Source of the DNA: CAVSWN01 sp046728115
GTDB lineage: Bacteria; Acidobacteriota; Vicinamibacteria; Vicinamibacterales; CAVVIG01
Direction: 5' to 3'
Assembly: GCA_046728115.1 (NCBI GenBank)
Contig: JBKPDW010000439.1
Coordinates: 1 to 7,811 of the forward strand
Length of the DNA stretch: 7,811 bases
In this document: positions 1 through 6,187 of the stretch, in pieces
Numbering within the stretch: position 1 is the stretch's first letter
Layout of the letters: each line of letters opens with the position of its first letter
Made by a program: the position numbers and the translations under genes
The notes under the pieces: model-generated
Told to the model about the DNA's origin: nothing
Databases searched by the model: none
Seen by the model: the letters and a program-made list of their open reading frames with translations, nothing else

Positions 1-49
1 CTACACAGGTTGCAGGTCGTCGGCAGCGTCAGATGTGTATAAGAGACAG
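1..49 (+). other. Untrimmed Illumina Nextera adapter (non-genomic)
   Basis: Bases 1-6 (CTACAC) match the 3' end of the Illumina P5 oligo. Bases 7-16 (AGGTTGCAGG) sit where a 10-base i5 index would be. Bases 17-30 (TCGTCGGCAGCGTC) are the Nextera Read 1 primer site and bases 31-49 (AGATGTGTATAAGAGACAG) are the Tn5 mosaic end. The order and junctions are exact. This is library construct retained in the assembly, so genomic sequence begins at base 50. It also means the left edge of the window is a contig end, probably supported by few reads. Confidence 0.97.
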
Positions 50-66
50 GGAGGGAACAGATCCAC

Positions 67-98
67 ACGGAGAAACGAAGAAACAGAGACGAACGGAA
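67..98. repeat. Degenerate purine-rich octamer repeat in spacer
   Basis: The spacer at 50-144, downstream of the receptor stop codon, is purine-rich on the plus strand. Four consecutive octamers at 67-98 resemble each other: ACGGAGAA, ACGAAGAA, ACAGAGAC, GAACGGAA. On the receptor's own strand this is a pyrimidine-rich 3' flank. There is no clear stem-loop with a T-run, so I do not call a terminator. The similarity between units is loose and may be composition only. Confidence 0.3.
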
Positions 99-144
99 AA
101 GAGCGCAGGCTGTGGTTGACTTCGACACCTCCGCGACCTCCCGA

Positions 145-615
145 CTAGAACCGCAACCTCGCGGTAATTGTCATCGTCCGCATCGGCTTCGCCGACAGCA
201 CCTCGCCAAAGGTCGGCGAGTTGATGTTGGTATCTACGGCCGCCCATTGCACCGTGTTGAGCAGATTGAGGGCGTTCACCTGCAGCGTCAGGGACCGGGT
301 CGCGCCGATGCGAATATCGCGTTGGAAAAGACCGTTCAGCTGGCGCACGCCTGGACCGACGATCATGTTGCGCGACGAGTCGCCGAACTGCCCCGGCTCG
401 GGAATCGAGAACGCGGCGGTGTTGAAGAACTCGTCAACAGTAGGATCGCTGATGGAGATCGGCATGCCGTTGTAGTTCGCCCTGAGAGATCCGTTGACGC
501 CGCGCAGCAGATCGCTCGCGGCGCCGAGGACACGAGCGGTCACCGGTGTGCCCGACTGCAGCGTCAACGTGAACTGGGCCGACCACTCCCCGAACAGACT
601 GGCGAGTGTGCGCCA
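145..615 (-). CDS. TonB-dependent receptor, C-terminal part after frameshift
   Basis: This frame carries the last ~156 residues of the outer-membrane receptor whose main part lies at 564-3623. It picks up with WRTLASLFGEW and continues through TLTLQSGTPVTARVLG, the usual region near the end of Oar-like barrels. Alternating hydrophobic beta-strand segments follow (NGLFQRDIRIG, SLTLQVNALNLLN, TMTITARLRF). The protein ends in phenylalanine just before a TAG at 145-147, the C-terminal aromatic signature recognised by the BAM outer-membrane assembly machinery. No start codon belongs to this piece. It joins the upstream frame by a -1 shift, that is, one base appears to be missing around 615-635. 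If the break is real, the receptor lacks its last strands and the C-terminal signal and is probably not assembled. If it is a sequencing error, 145-3623 is one intact gene of about 1159 codons. Confidence 0.85.
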   Translation of the reverse strand, partial: WRTLASLFGEWSAQFTLTLQSGTPVTARVLGAASDLLRGVNGSLRANYNGMPISISDPTVDEFFNTAAFSIPEPGQFGDSSRNMIVGPGVRQLNGLFQRDIRIGATRSLTLQVNALNLLNTVQWAAVDTNINSPTFGEVLSAKPMRTMTITARLRF

Positions 616-3600
616 TCCTTCAGCCAGTGCCTGTTCGGTCCCCACGGCAGTTCGACATATACATTGCCCGACAGTTGATGGCGGCGGTCGAAGCTGGATG
701 TGGCCCATTCCGCATCCAAATCCTTGTCGTTCTGCGCAACGACAGGACCGCCGGCGCCGAGCGACGATGCGTCGTCCATCGCCTTTCCGATCGCGTACGA
801 GAGCCCTCCGCTCCAACCTCGAGCCAGCCGACGACGCACCTGCAAGGTCGCGGCATTCATGATCGAGCGGCCGCCCGACGACTCCCAGATGAACGGCTGG
901 TTGCCGACGATCAATCCGCTCGTGCCAAACACAGGCGCGCGAAGGATGTCCAGATCGGTGCCCTTGATGCCGGTGTAGCCTGCCTGTAGCAGCCAGTCCT
1001 GGGTCACGTTGCGGGTGATCGTTGCATTCCAGGTTTGAATCATGCCGAGCGCGTAGTCGCGATCGACCCCCCAGTTGTTCGTGGTGGCGGGCAGCGGCGA
1101 CAACAACGCATCCGCCAGCGTGAGCGGCGCAGCGTCCGTGGCGGCGATGGTCTCCGTCTCCGCGAACGGCGGTTGGCCCGAAAGCTGGCGGGCGATCGAT
1201 GCGTACGATCCGCTGTTGTACGTAATCCCGTACCCTCCGCGCACAATCGTGTTCGGACGCACCCGATAGGCAAACCCGAGCCGTGGCGCGACGTTGTTCG
1301 CGTCGGTGTTCAGCAGCGCCAACGGGAACGCGCCGCTGAACGGGCCGATGGCGCCCGGCAGCACGGGCACAACCTCCCCGAAGTCGGGCGTCACGTCCAG
1401 ATTGGCCATGCGCTGATTAATCTCGACGTACGGCTGCGCCAGCTCGTATCGCAGCCCCAGGTTGACCGTCAGCTTCGAATTCAGCTGCCTGTTGTCTTCC
1501 GCGAAGAGATCGAAGCCGTGCTGCCGGAGCTGGCTCGTTCCGCCGACCTGGAGTGACGCCTGTTGCGGAAATCCAAGGAGGAAGTCCGCGAAGTCAGCGC
1601 CCGTGGCGCCATGCGGAATGCCGCCTCCGGACGAATAGCGCCCGGTGAACGTGAAGCTGCCGCGAGCGTTGGCGTTGATCGCGGCATCCGATCGATCGAG
1701 CCGAAAGTCTCCGCCCATTCGAAGCTGGTGTGTCGGACTTGGATGAATCCAGGCGTAGCCGGCGGTCAGCCTGTTGTCGGATCGACGCGTCGCCGCCGCG
1801 CTTCGTGCGCTGCTGAAATCCGTGAAGCTCAGATTCGGTACACCCCAGTTGAGCGGGTCGATTGCTACATCGGGTGGATAACCGATTCCGGCCAGCGCCG
1901 CGACGTTCTCCTGGTTTGCAAACGCGTTAGTCGTGTCGACCGCGGCATGCGTCAGGTTGAACGTGATGTTGTGAATCGAGCGATTCCGCCGGACGTTCAA
2001 TGAGATCGGCGCGCTGACGGTGGTGTTGCTGGTCTCGTAGCCAAGATCGGGAAAGACGTTCGGCGATTCCGTCACGCTATGACGGTATTGCACTTGAGCG
2101 TTGAGGACGATGTTCGTGCCGCGGCCGCTGCCAAAACCTGGCGCGCCCGGACCGCCCGGCCGACCGCCTCCTCCGCCAACGGCGCCGCGTCCGCCGAAGC
2201 CGGCGCCGCCGCCCCTGCCTGCGCCTCCCCCTCCTCCCTGTGGCTGCGGCATTGTCGGCGACAGGTTCTGCGTGAATCGTGCGCTGAAAGCCTCCGACGT
2301 GGTCCGCGCAACCGTCGAGACGTGATAGTTCTGCGTCGTGCCCGCGAGATTCGGCGCGGGAATGAACGGCAACAGCGCCGACGCCGACGGATCGATGCGG
2401 CTCGCGGGGATCCGATTACCGGGGAATGCCTGGCCCGTGAGCGGATCCATCAGCTGGATCGGGCCGGCGGAGAAATCGCCGCTTCGCTGTGCGTCGGTCG
2501 GAACCGTGGCGTACTGATCGAAGACGCTGTTCGACTGTGAGCCGGTGTAGTTGACCTGGAAATTCGTTCGCCGGTTTGTGTCCTCGTAGATTCCTGGAAT
2601 CCTCAAGGGACCGCCGAACGTCGCCCCGAAGTTGTTTCGCGCGAACTGCGGCTGGTCCACTGGCACGTCGGGGCGCAACTGAAACGGAGGGCTGTCCAGC
2701 ACCGATCCGCCGAACGTGTACGTGGCACTCCCCTGATACGGGCGCTGCCCACGCGCGCCCCGACCGGCGAGCACGAATCCACCTCGGCCGCCGGGGCCGC
2801 CGCCGCGGCCGAAGGGACCAGCAAAGCCGCCGCGGCCGTCACCGCCGGGCGCGCCGTTGAAGCCGCCACGTCCCGGGAAGCCGCCCTCTGGCGCACCAAA
2901 ACCCTCCGCGAATTGTCCGGTTGTCGGATCGAGCTGTCCCAAATTGATCAGTTGAGACCGATCGTCCATCAGACCGCGATCGAGCCGCGCCAGGCCGTTG
3001 CTGCCGTTGATCGCAATCGCTTCGGCCTGAACGTTTTCGACAGAGAAGCCCTGCGGCAACAGGCGCGACACCTCGTCGGATTCCTCGCTCGGCGTGACCT
3101 CGAGCGCCGCCGCACTTCCCGATGCGCCCGGTTGAACGTTGAGGGCCTGGAACCGAGGGCCGGTTGTTCGGCGCTCGGCGGTTGCCTCCGAACGAGATTC
3201 GAGCGCCAGTTGAAAATCAAGGCTCTGGTCGCAGGGTGGCTCCGCCAGAGTCAACGAGCGTTCGACGCCGACGAAACCGGTGAACTCAGCAGAGACGCGG
3301 TACGTCGCGTTGGGAGCAAACAGAATCGTGTAGGTGCCGTCGACATCCGTCGACGTCGCGGCTCGAAGCGCGTCCCCGACGTACACCAGGATCGACACGC
3401 CCGGCAGCGCGACACTGCCGCTCGTGGCATGTCCGGTGACTCGACAACGCGGCGCAGCAACAGACGGCGCGGCTGGCTGCGGAACCTGCGCGTACAGCGT
3501 CACGCCCAACAGCACGACGGCCCACGACGCCGCGTTCAAACTGGAACGCACTCTCTTCGTATTACGACACGTCCCAAGGCCGGCGACGACGCGACACAGA

Positions 3601-3623
3601 ATTTTCTCATTTGAACTGCGCAA
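564..3623 (-). CDS. Oar-like TonB-dependent receptor, main part (frameshifted)
   Basis: Outer-membrane receptor of the large carboxypeptidase-regulatory-domain type, probably importing an oligomeric nutrient with TonB energy; the substrate cannot be told from sequence. From the TTG at 3623, residues 31-45 form a signal-peptide core ending LYA, with likely cleavage before Q46. Residues ~60-140 are a carboxypeptidase-regulatory-like beta-sandwich (LPGVSILVY, DVDGTYTI, YRVSAEFTGF). Residues ~195-230 hold a plug-like stretch (VNGS-type motif as AINGSNGLARL). Gly/Arg-rich tracts occupy ~241-293 and ~461-503. The barrel starts near 330 with family motifs RRTNFQVNYTG, TVPTDAQRSGDFSAG and FPGNRIPASRIDP. 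Neither candidate start has a good ribosome site. The in-frame GTG at 3551 would give a compact signal peptide (MRSSLNAASWAVV) and is a strong alternative. Homology fails after LKD (codon 615-617); the last 16 residues before the stop at 564 are out of frame, and the true C-terminus is in the frame ending at 145. Confidence 0.9.
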   Translation of the reverse strand: MRSSNEKILCRVVAGLGTCRNTKRVRSSLNAASWAVVLLGVTLYAQVPQPAAPSVAAPRCRVTGHATSGSVALPGVSILVYVGDALRAATSTDVDGTYTILFAPNATYRVSAEFTGFVGVERSLTLAEPPCDQSLDFQLALESRSEATAERRTTGPRFQALNVQPGASGSAAALEVTPSEESDEVSRLLPQGFSVENVQAEAIAINGSNGLARLDRGLMDDRSQLINLGQLDPTTGQFAEGFGAPEGGFPGRGGFNGAPGGDGRGGFAGPFGRGGGPGGRGGFVLAGRGARGQRPYQGSATYTFGGSVLDSPPFQLRPDVPVDQPQFARNNFGATFGGPLRIPGIYEDTNRRTNFQVNYTGSQSNSVFDQYATVPTDAQRSGDFSAGPIQLMDPLTGQAFPGNRIPASRIDPSASALLPFIPAPNLAGTTQNYHVSTVARTTSEAFSARFTQNLSPTMPQPQGGGGGAGRGGGAGFGGRGAVGGGGGRPGGPGAPGFGSGRGTNIVLNAQVQYRHSVTESPNVFPDLGYETSNTTVSAPISLNVRRNRSIHNITFNLTHAAVDTTNAFANQENVAALAGIGYPPDVAIDPLNWGVPNLSFTDFSSARSAAATRRSDNRLTAGYAWIHPSPTHQLRMGGDFRLDRSDAAINANARGSFTFTGRYSSGGGIPHGATGADFADFLLGFPQQASLQVGGTSQLRQHGFDLFAEDNRQLNSKLTVNLGLRYELAQPYVEINQRMANLDVTPDFGEVVPVLPGAIGPFSGAFPLALLNTDANNVAPRLGFAYRVRPNTIVRGGYGITYNSGSYASIARQLSGQPPFAETETIAATDAAPLTLADALLSPLPATTNNWGVDRDYALGMIQTWNATITRNVTQDWLLQAGYTGIKGTDLDILRAPVFGTSGLIVGNQPFIWESSGGRSIMNAATLQVRRRLARGWSGGLSYAIGKAMDDASSLGAGGPVVAQNDKDLDAEWATSSFDRRHQLSGNVYVELPWGPNRHWLKDGAHSPVCSGSGRPSSR
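2115..2243 (-). repeat. Gly/Arg-rich low-complexity coding tract 2
   Basis: Within the receptor, residues ~461-503 are almost only Gly, Arg, Ala and Pro (for example GGGGGAGRGGGAGFGGRG). The tract lies between a beta-strand segment (SEAFSARFTQNL) and another strand (NIVLNAQVQYRH), where an extracellular or periplasmic loop is expected. The DNA is C/G triplet-rich and likely to vary in length by slippage. Confidence 0.75.
2745..2903 (-). repeat. Gly/Arg-rich low-complexity coding tract 1
   Basis: Residues ~241-293 of the receptor are a run of GGF/GRGG-like units (GGFPGRGGFNGAPGG, GRGGFAGPFGRGGGPGGRGG). It lies between the plug-like part and the first barrel strands. It resembles RGG-box low-complexity sequence but is in an exported protein, so RNA binding is not implied. 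A flexible linker or loop is the simplest reading. Confidence 0.75.
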
Positions 3624-3937
3624 GCGCCGCGAGGTCCGGCTTGTTCGGTGTTAGGCTCGAAGGTGGCGGCGAGTCTCAGATTCTCGGCGAGCGCTCTTAC
3701 CCGTCACTGAGCGACATTCCGGATGGCGTCGGTATCGTAGATGTGTTCCGGCGTCCCGAGGACGCGCCGGCGATCGCCGACGAAGCAGTGACCATCTGCG
3801 CGAAAGCGCTCTGGTTTCAGACCGGCATTGTCAGCGAAGAGGCGGCCGCGCGCGCGAGGGCGGGCGGTCTGATCGTGGTGATGGACGCGTGCCTGGGGGC
3901 GATGCACACGCTGCTGCGCGTTGCGCCGAAATCCTGA
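3611..3937 (+). pseudogene. CoA-binding (YccU-like) protein, N-terminally truncated remnant
   Basis: From residue ~23 the frame follows the C-terminal half of the small CoA-binding Rossmann-fold family (YccU, Pfam CoA_binding_2): ILGERSYPSLSDIP, then IVDVFRRPEDAPAI, AKALWFQTGIVSEEAAARA and GLIVVMDACLGAMH. Family members are about 135-140 residues. They begin with a strand-Gly-loop such as VAVVGLS, a helix and a VNP turn, and none of this is present in any frame upstream. About 40 residues including the nucleotide-binding loop are missing, and the 22 residues before the homology show no family features. The usual MDRC..EH ending is altered to MDACLGAMH. The only start is a TTG at 3611 inside the region of the divergent receptor start. 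It is probably a deletion remnant; a chimeric contig join near 3650-3665 is the alternative. It converges with pepF, with 17 bases between the stops. Confidence 0.65.
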
Positions 3938-3952
3938 CTCGTCACGTCTTCG

Positions 3953-4001
3953 TTCTAACTTCTGACTTCTGCCTTCTGACTTCTGCCTTCTGACTTCTGA
4001 C
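3953..4001. repeat. Heptanucleotide tandem repeat, seven units
   Basis: Seven contiguous 7-base units on the plus strand: TTCTAAC, TTCTGAC, TTCTGCC, TTCTGAC, TTCTGCC, TTCTGAC, TTCTGAC. On the minus strand the consensus is GTCAGAA. The array lies at the junction between two convergent genes and forms the 3' end of pepF; the variant unit GTTAGAA supplies its TAG stop. Unit number could vary by slippage. Confidence 0.95.
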
Positions 4002-5844
4002 TTTCCATCGCGTGCTCGAGCTTCGTCACGAGCGCGTCGAGCTGATCGACGACCGCCCGCACCGTCTCGGGCTTGCTGAGATCGACTCCTGCCCGCTGCA
4101 GGAGCGGCATCGGATGATCGCTGCCGCCGGACTTGAGGAGCGTCAGATACCGGTCGATGGCCGCCGCCCGATCGGCAGACGAGCCGGTCGTCAGCTGGCG
4201 CATCAGTTGTGCGCTCGATGCGAAGCACGTCGCGTACTGGTAGACGTAGTACGGCGTGCTGTAGAAGTGCGGGATTCGCGCCCATGTGACGCGCGATAGC
4301 TCGTCGTAGTCGAGTGCGTCACCGTAGTATGTCTTCAGCAGGTTGAAGTAGATCTCGCTGAGCGTGTCCGCCGTGACCGGTTGACCTGTCTCGACCATAC
4401 GGTGTGCCTGCAGCTCGTAATCCGCAAACAGCACCTGCGTGTAGAACGTGCCGACGATGCCGTCGATCGCGTGCTGAAGCAGCACGATGCGCTCGCGATC
4501 GTCGCTGGCGTGCTCGAGCATGTAATCGAGGAACAGCGCCTCGTTGAGCGTCGACGGCACCTCTGCTACGAAGATGGTGTAGGCCGAATATACGAACGGC
4601 TGATGGGCGTTCGACAGCAGCGTATGCATCGAATGTCCCATCTCGTGCGCGAGTGTGAACACGGCGTCGAGCGTGTCGTTGTAATTGAGCAGCATGTACG
4701 GATGGACGCCGTACACCGGCGCGGAATAGGCACCGCTCCGCTTGCCTGGATTCTCGTACACGTCGATCCAGTCTCCGAAGAGCACTTCGCGCAGTTGCGT
4801 GCGATAGTCGGACCCAAGCGGCTCGACGGACGCCGGCAACCACTCGAGAACCTGCTCGTACGGATACTTACGATCGAAATCGACCAGCGGGATCGTAGTG
4901 TCGTACGAGTGATAGGTGTCGAGGCCGAGCACGCGTTTACGAAGGCGATGATAGCGGCGAAGCGGCTCGGTTCCGGCCTTGGTCGTCGAGAGCAGGTTCT
5001 CGACGACGCTGGTCGGGATGTTGTTGCCGTGGAGCGCTGCATCGAGCGTCGTCGCGTAGTCGCGCGCCTGGGCGTGGAACCAGTCGCGCTGCAAAACGCC
5101 GCTGTACAGCGACGCGTACGTGTTGACGTTCGCCGCGAAGAGCCGGTGATACGCCTCGAATGCAGCGGCGCGATCGGCCTGATGTCGATTCGTGGCCAAA
5201 ATCGCACGATATTGGCCGAAAGTCAGGGTGACCTCTGGCCCCGCCGAGAGCTTGATCGCCGGATGCTTGATGTCGGCCGTCGACAAAGCTGCGTAGGCGT
5301 CGTGCGGTGACGTCGAAAACCGGCTCGACAGCGACAGCAGGTGTTCCCCCTTGTCGTCGAGCACGTGTTCCTGCTGACGGTACAGATCTTCGATGGCGAA
5401 CCGATAGACGGCGAGCTCGGGATTCGCGTCCAGCCACTCCTGTACCGTGGGGAGCGGAATCTGGAGCAGCTCGGGATTGAACCACGCAGAGGCCTGACTC
5501 GCCTTGGCAAAGAGGATCTGCACCTGCTGGCGCCGCGCGTTGATCGTGTTGTCGCGCTGATCTTCGTCGTACTTCAAGCCCGCGAAGTACCACACCTTGT
5601 AGGTGAGCTGTCCGATATCGTCGGACAGTTTCATCGCCGCGAGCAGCGCATCGGGGCCTTTCGCGAGCGTGCCCTGCAGAGCGCCGTAGGCGGCGATGCG
5701 TGTTTCCAGCTCGCGGTAGGCAGCCTCCCACTCAGGCCAGCCAGCGAAGATGTGGGTGAGATTCCATTTGAAGCGGGCGGGGATACCGGCCCGTTCCCGC
5801 AGTGGAGGTGCGGCCGGGGCCTCGGCTTGAGCGACAGAGTCCAT
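3955..5844 (-). CDS. pepF: Oligoendopeptidase F, M3 family zinc metallopeptidase
   Basis: Cytoplasmic zinc endopeptidase that cuts short peptides, in peptide turnover. The 629 residues compare with about 600 for PepF. The N-terminus has the family opening IPARFKWNLTHIFAGW (residues 21-36) and no signal peptide. The zinc site is H400-E401-M-G-H404 in FTLAHEMGHSMHTLLS, with E428 (FVAEVPSTLNE) as the likely third ligand. HFYSTPYYVYQYA at 526-538 is the conserved His/Tyr segment lining the substrate cleft. All catalytic elements are present, so it should be active. The ATG at 5844 directly follows an in-frame TGA (TGAATG), which rules out an upstream start in this frame. There is no Shine-Dalgarno, but TATCCT lies six bases upstream. 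The last 15 residues (SQKSEGRSQKAEVRS) are not family sequence: they are translated from the heptamer repeat at 3953-4001, beyond the normal end near residue 612. Confidence 0.95.
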   Translation of the reverse strand: MDSVAQAEAPAAPPLRERAGIPARFKWNLTHIFAGWPEWEAAYRELETRIAAYGALQGTLAKGPDALLAAMKLSDDIGQLTYKVWYFAGLKYDEDQRDNTINARRQQVQILFAKASQASAWFNPELLQIPLPTVQEWLDANPELAVYRFAIEDLYRQQEHVLDDKGEHLLSLSSRFSTSPHDAYAALSTADIKHPAIKLSAGPEVTLTFGQYRAILATNRHQADRAAAFEAYHRLFAANVNTYASLYSGVLQRDWFHAQARDYATTLDAALHGNNIPTSVVENLLSTTKAGTEPLRRYHRLRKRVLGLDTYHSYDTTIPLVDFDRKYPYEQVLEWLPASVEPLGSDYRTQLREVLFGDWIDVYENPGKRSGAYSAPVYGVHPYMLLNYNDTLDAVFTLAHEMGHSMHTLLSNAHQPFVYSAYTIFVAEVPSTLNEALFLDYMLEHASDDRERIVLLQHAIDGIVGTFYTQVLFADYELQAHRMVETGQPVTADTLSEIYFNLLKTYYGDALDYDELSRVTWARIPHFYSTPYYVYQYATCFASSAQLMRQLTTGSSADRAAAIDRYLTLLKSGGSDHPMPLLQRAGVDLSKPETVRAVVDQLDALVTKLEHAMESQKSEGRSQKAEVRS

Positions 5845-5850
5845 TCAGAC

Positions 5851-5856
5851 AGGATA
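5851..5856 (-). promoter_or_regulatory. Possible -10 element of pepF (near-leaderless)
   Basis: TATCCT on the minus strand (four of six matches to TATAAT) ends six bases before the pepF ATG, which would put transcription start at about the start codon. No convincing -35 is visible 16-18 bases upstream. The call depends mainly on the same arrangement at the next two genes. Confidence 0.3.
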
Positions 5857-5916
5857 TCGCAGGTCCATCATTCCGACAGGACCCACTTGCACAGTTCTTC
5901 GTCGGATGTGAATCGA

Positions 5917-5982
5917 CGCCAGACATTCCATGCAACCGTCGATGTTCTGGCGCCAAGGCTTGGCGAGACTCGCCGAGGCTCG
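5917..5982. repeat. Cluster of palindromes in the pepF-hydrolase intergenic region
   Basis: Four inverted repeats lie end to end. CGCCAGA-CAT at 5917-5926 pairs with ATG-T-TCTGGCG at 5942-5952 (10 pairs, one bulge). GCCAAG-G-CTTGGC is at 5952-5964, GGCGAG-A-CTCGCC at 5962-5974 and CGAG-G-CTCG at 5974-5982. The last three are perfect around a single central base, so as RNA they could pair with neighbours rather than form tight hairpins. No T-run follows on either strand, so a standard intrinsic terminator is not supported. REP-like repeat DNA is the likeliest reading. Confidence 0.6.
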
Positions 5983-6010
5983 TCTCACGTTGCGGCGAGC
6001 GTATGTAGAC

Positions 6011-6051
6011 AGGCTCGCGCTACGTACCTATTCGCCTGAAAGGCTCGCGCT
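6011..6051. repeat. Spaced direct repeat AGGCTCGCGCT
   Basis: AGGCTCGCGCT occurs at 6011-6021 and again at 6041-6051, exactly 30 bases apart. Between them GCCT-GAA-AGGC (6034-6044) forms a small hairpin that overlaps the second copy. This lies in the 238-base gene-free stretch 5845-6082, directly after the palindrome cluster. It looks like part of a dispersed intergenic repeat, but only one locus is visible here. Confidence 0.6.
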
Positions 6052-6082
6052 GCAACAATCGCGAGGATCAGCGCGACCTGCG

Positions 6083-6187
6083 TCACTGATTGGTCGTCCG
6101 GTTCGCGCGCAGAAAGTCGCGGACGAGTGCGTTGAATTCGTCGGCGCGCTCGAGCTGCGGCATGTGGCCGCAGTTGTCGATGATCAC
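6083..6187 (-). CDS. Alpha/beta-hydrolase, C-terminal part after frameshift
   Basis: This frame encodes the missing 34-residue end of the hydrolase: VIIDNCGHMPQLERADEF, then NALVRDFLRANRTTNQ and TGA at 6083-6085. H269 of the rejoined protein (in NCGHMPQLE) is the expected catalytic histidine. PQLERADEFNALVRDFL is the standard last helix of the MhpC-like hydrolases. It has no start of its own and connects to the upstream frame by a -1 shift at the A4 run (plus-strand TTTT at 6188-6191). Adding one A gives CAA AAA GTG and a continuous 295-residue protein. Confidence 0.9.
   Translation of the reverse strand: MIIDNCGHMPQLERADEFNALVRDFLRANRTTNQ

Noticed and set aside
1..49. Genomic transposon end (Tn5-like mosaic end)
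   Set aside because: The mosaic end is joined to the Illumina primer site, index and P5 tail, so it is library adapter.
605..650. Programmed -1 frameshift in the receptor
   Set aside because: There is no slippery heptamer of the X-XXY-YYZ type at the junction, and a base deletion is simpler.
2079..2540. Plus-strand frames rich in Pro and Ala opposite the receptor
   Set aside because: They are the complement of the Gly-rich tracts, with no domain and no start signal.
3953..4001. Possible CRISPR array
   Set aside because: Units are 7 bases and contiguous, with no spacers and no cas genes nearby.
3704..4285. Minus-strand open frame of 193 codons overlapping the 3' end of pepF
   Set aside because: It is an out-of-frame shadow of pepF and of the CoA-binding remnant; Arg/Ala-rich with no family features.
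4381..5310. Plus-strand open frame of 309 codons antisense to pepF
   Set aside because: The opposite strand encodes a complete M3 peptidase with its zinc site. Long antisense frames are expected in GC-rich genes.
5952..5982. Intrinsic terminator for the hydrolase
   Set aside because: The palindromes have one-base centres and no following T-run on either strand.
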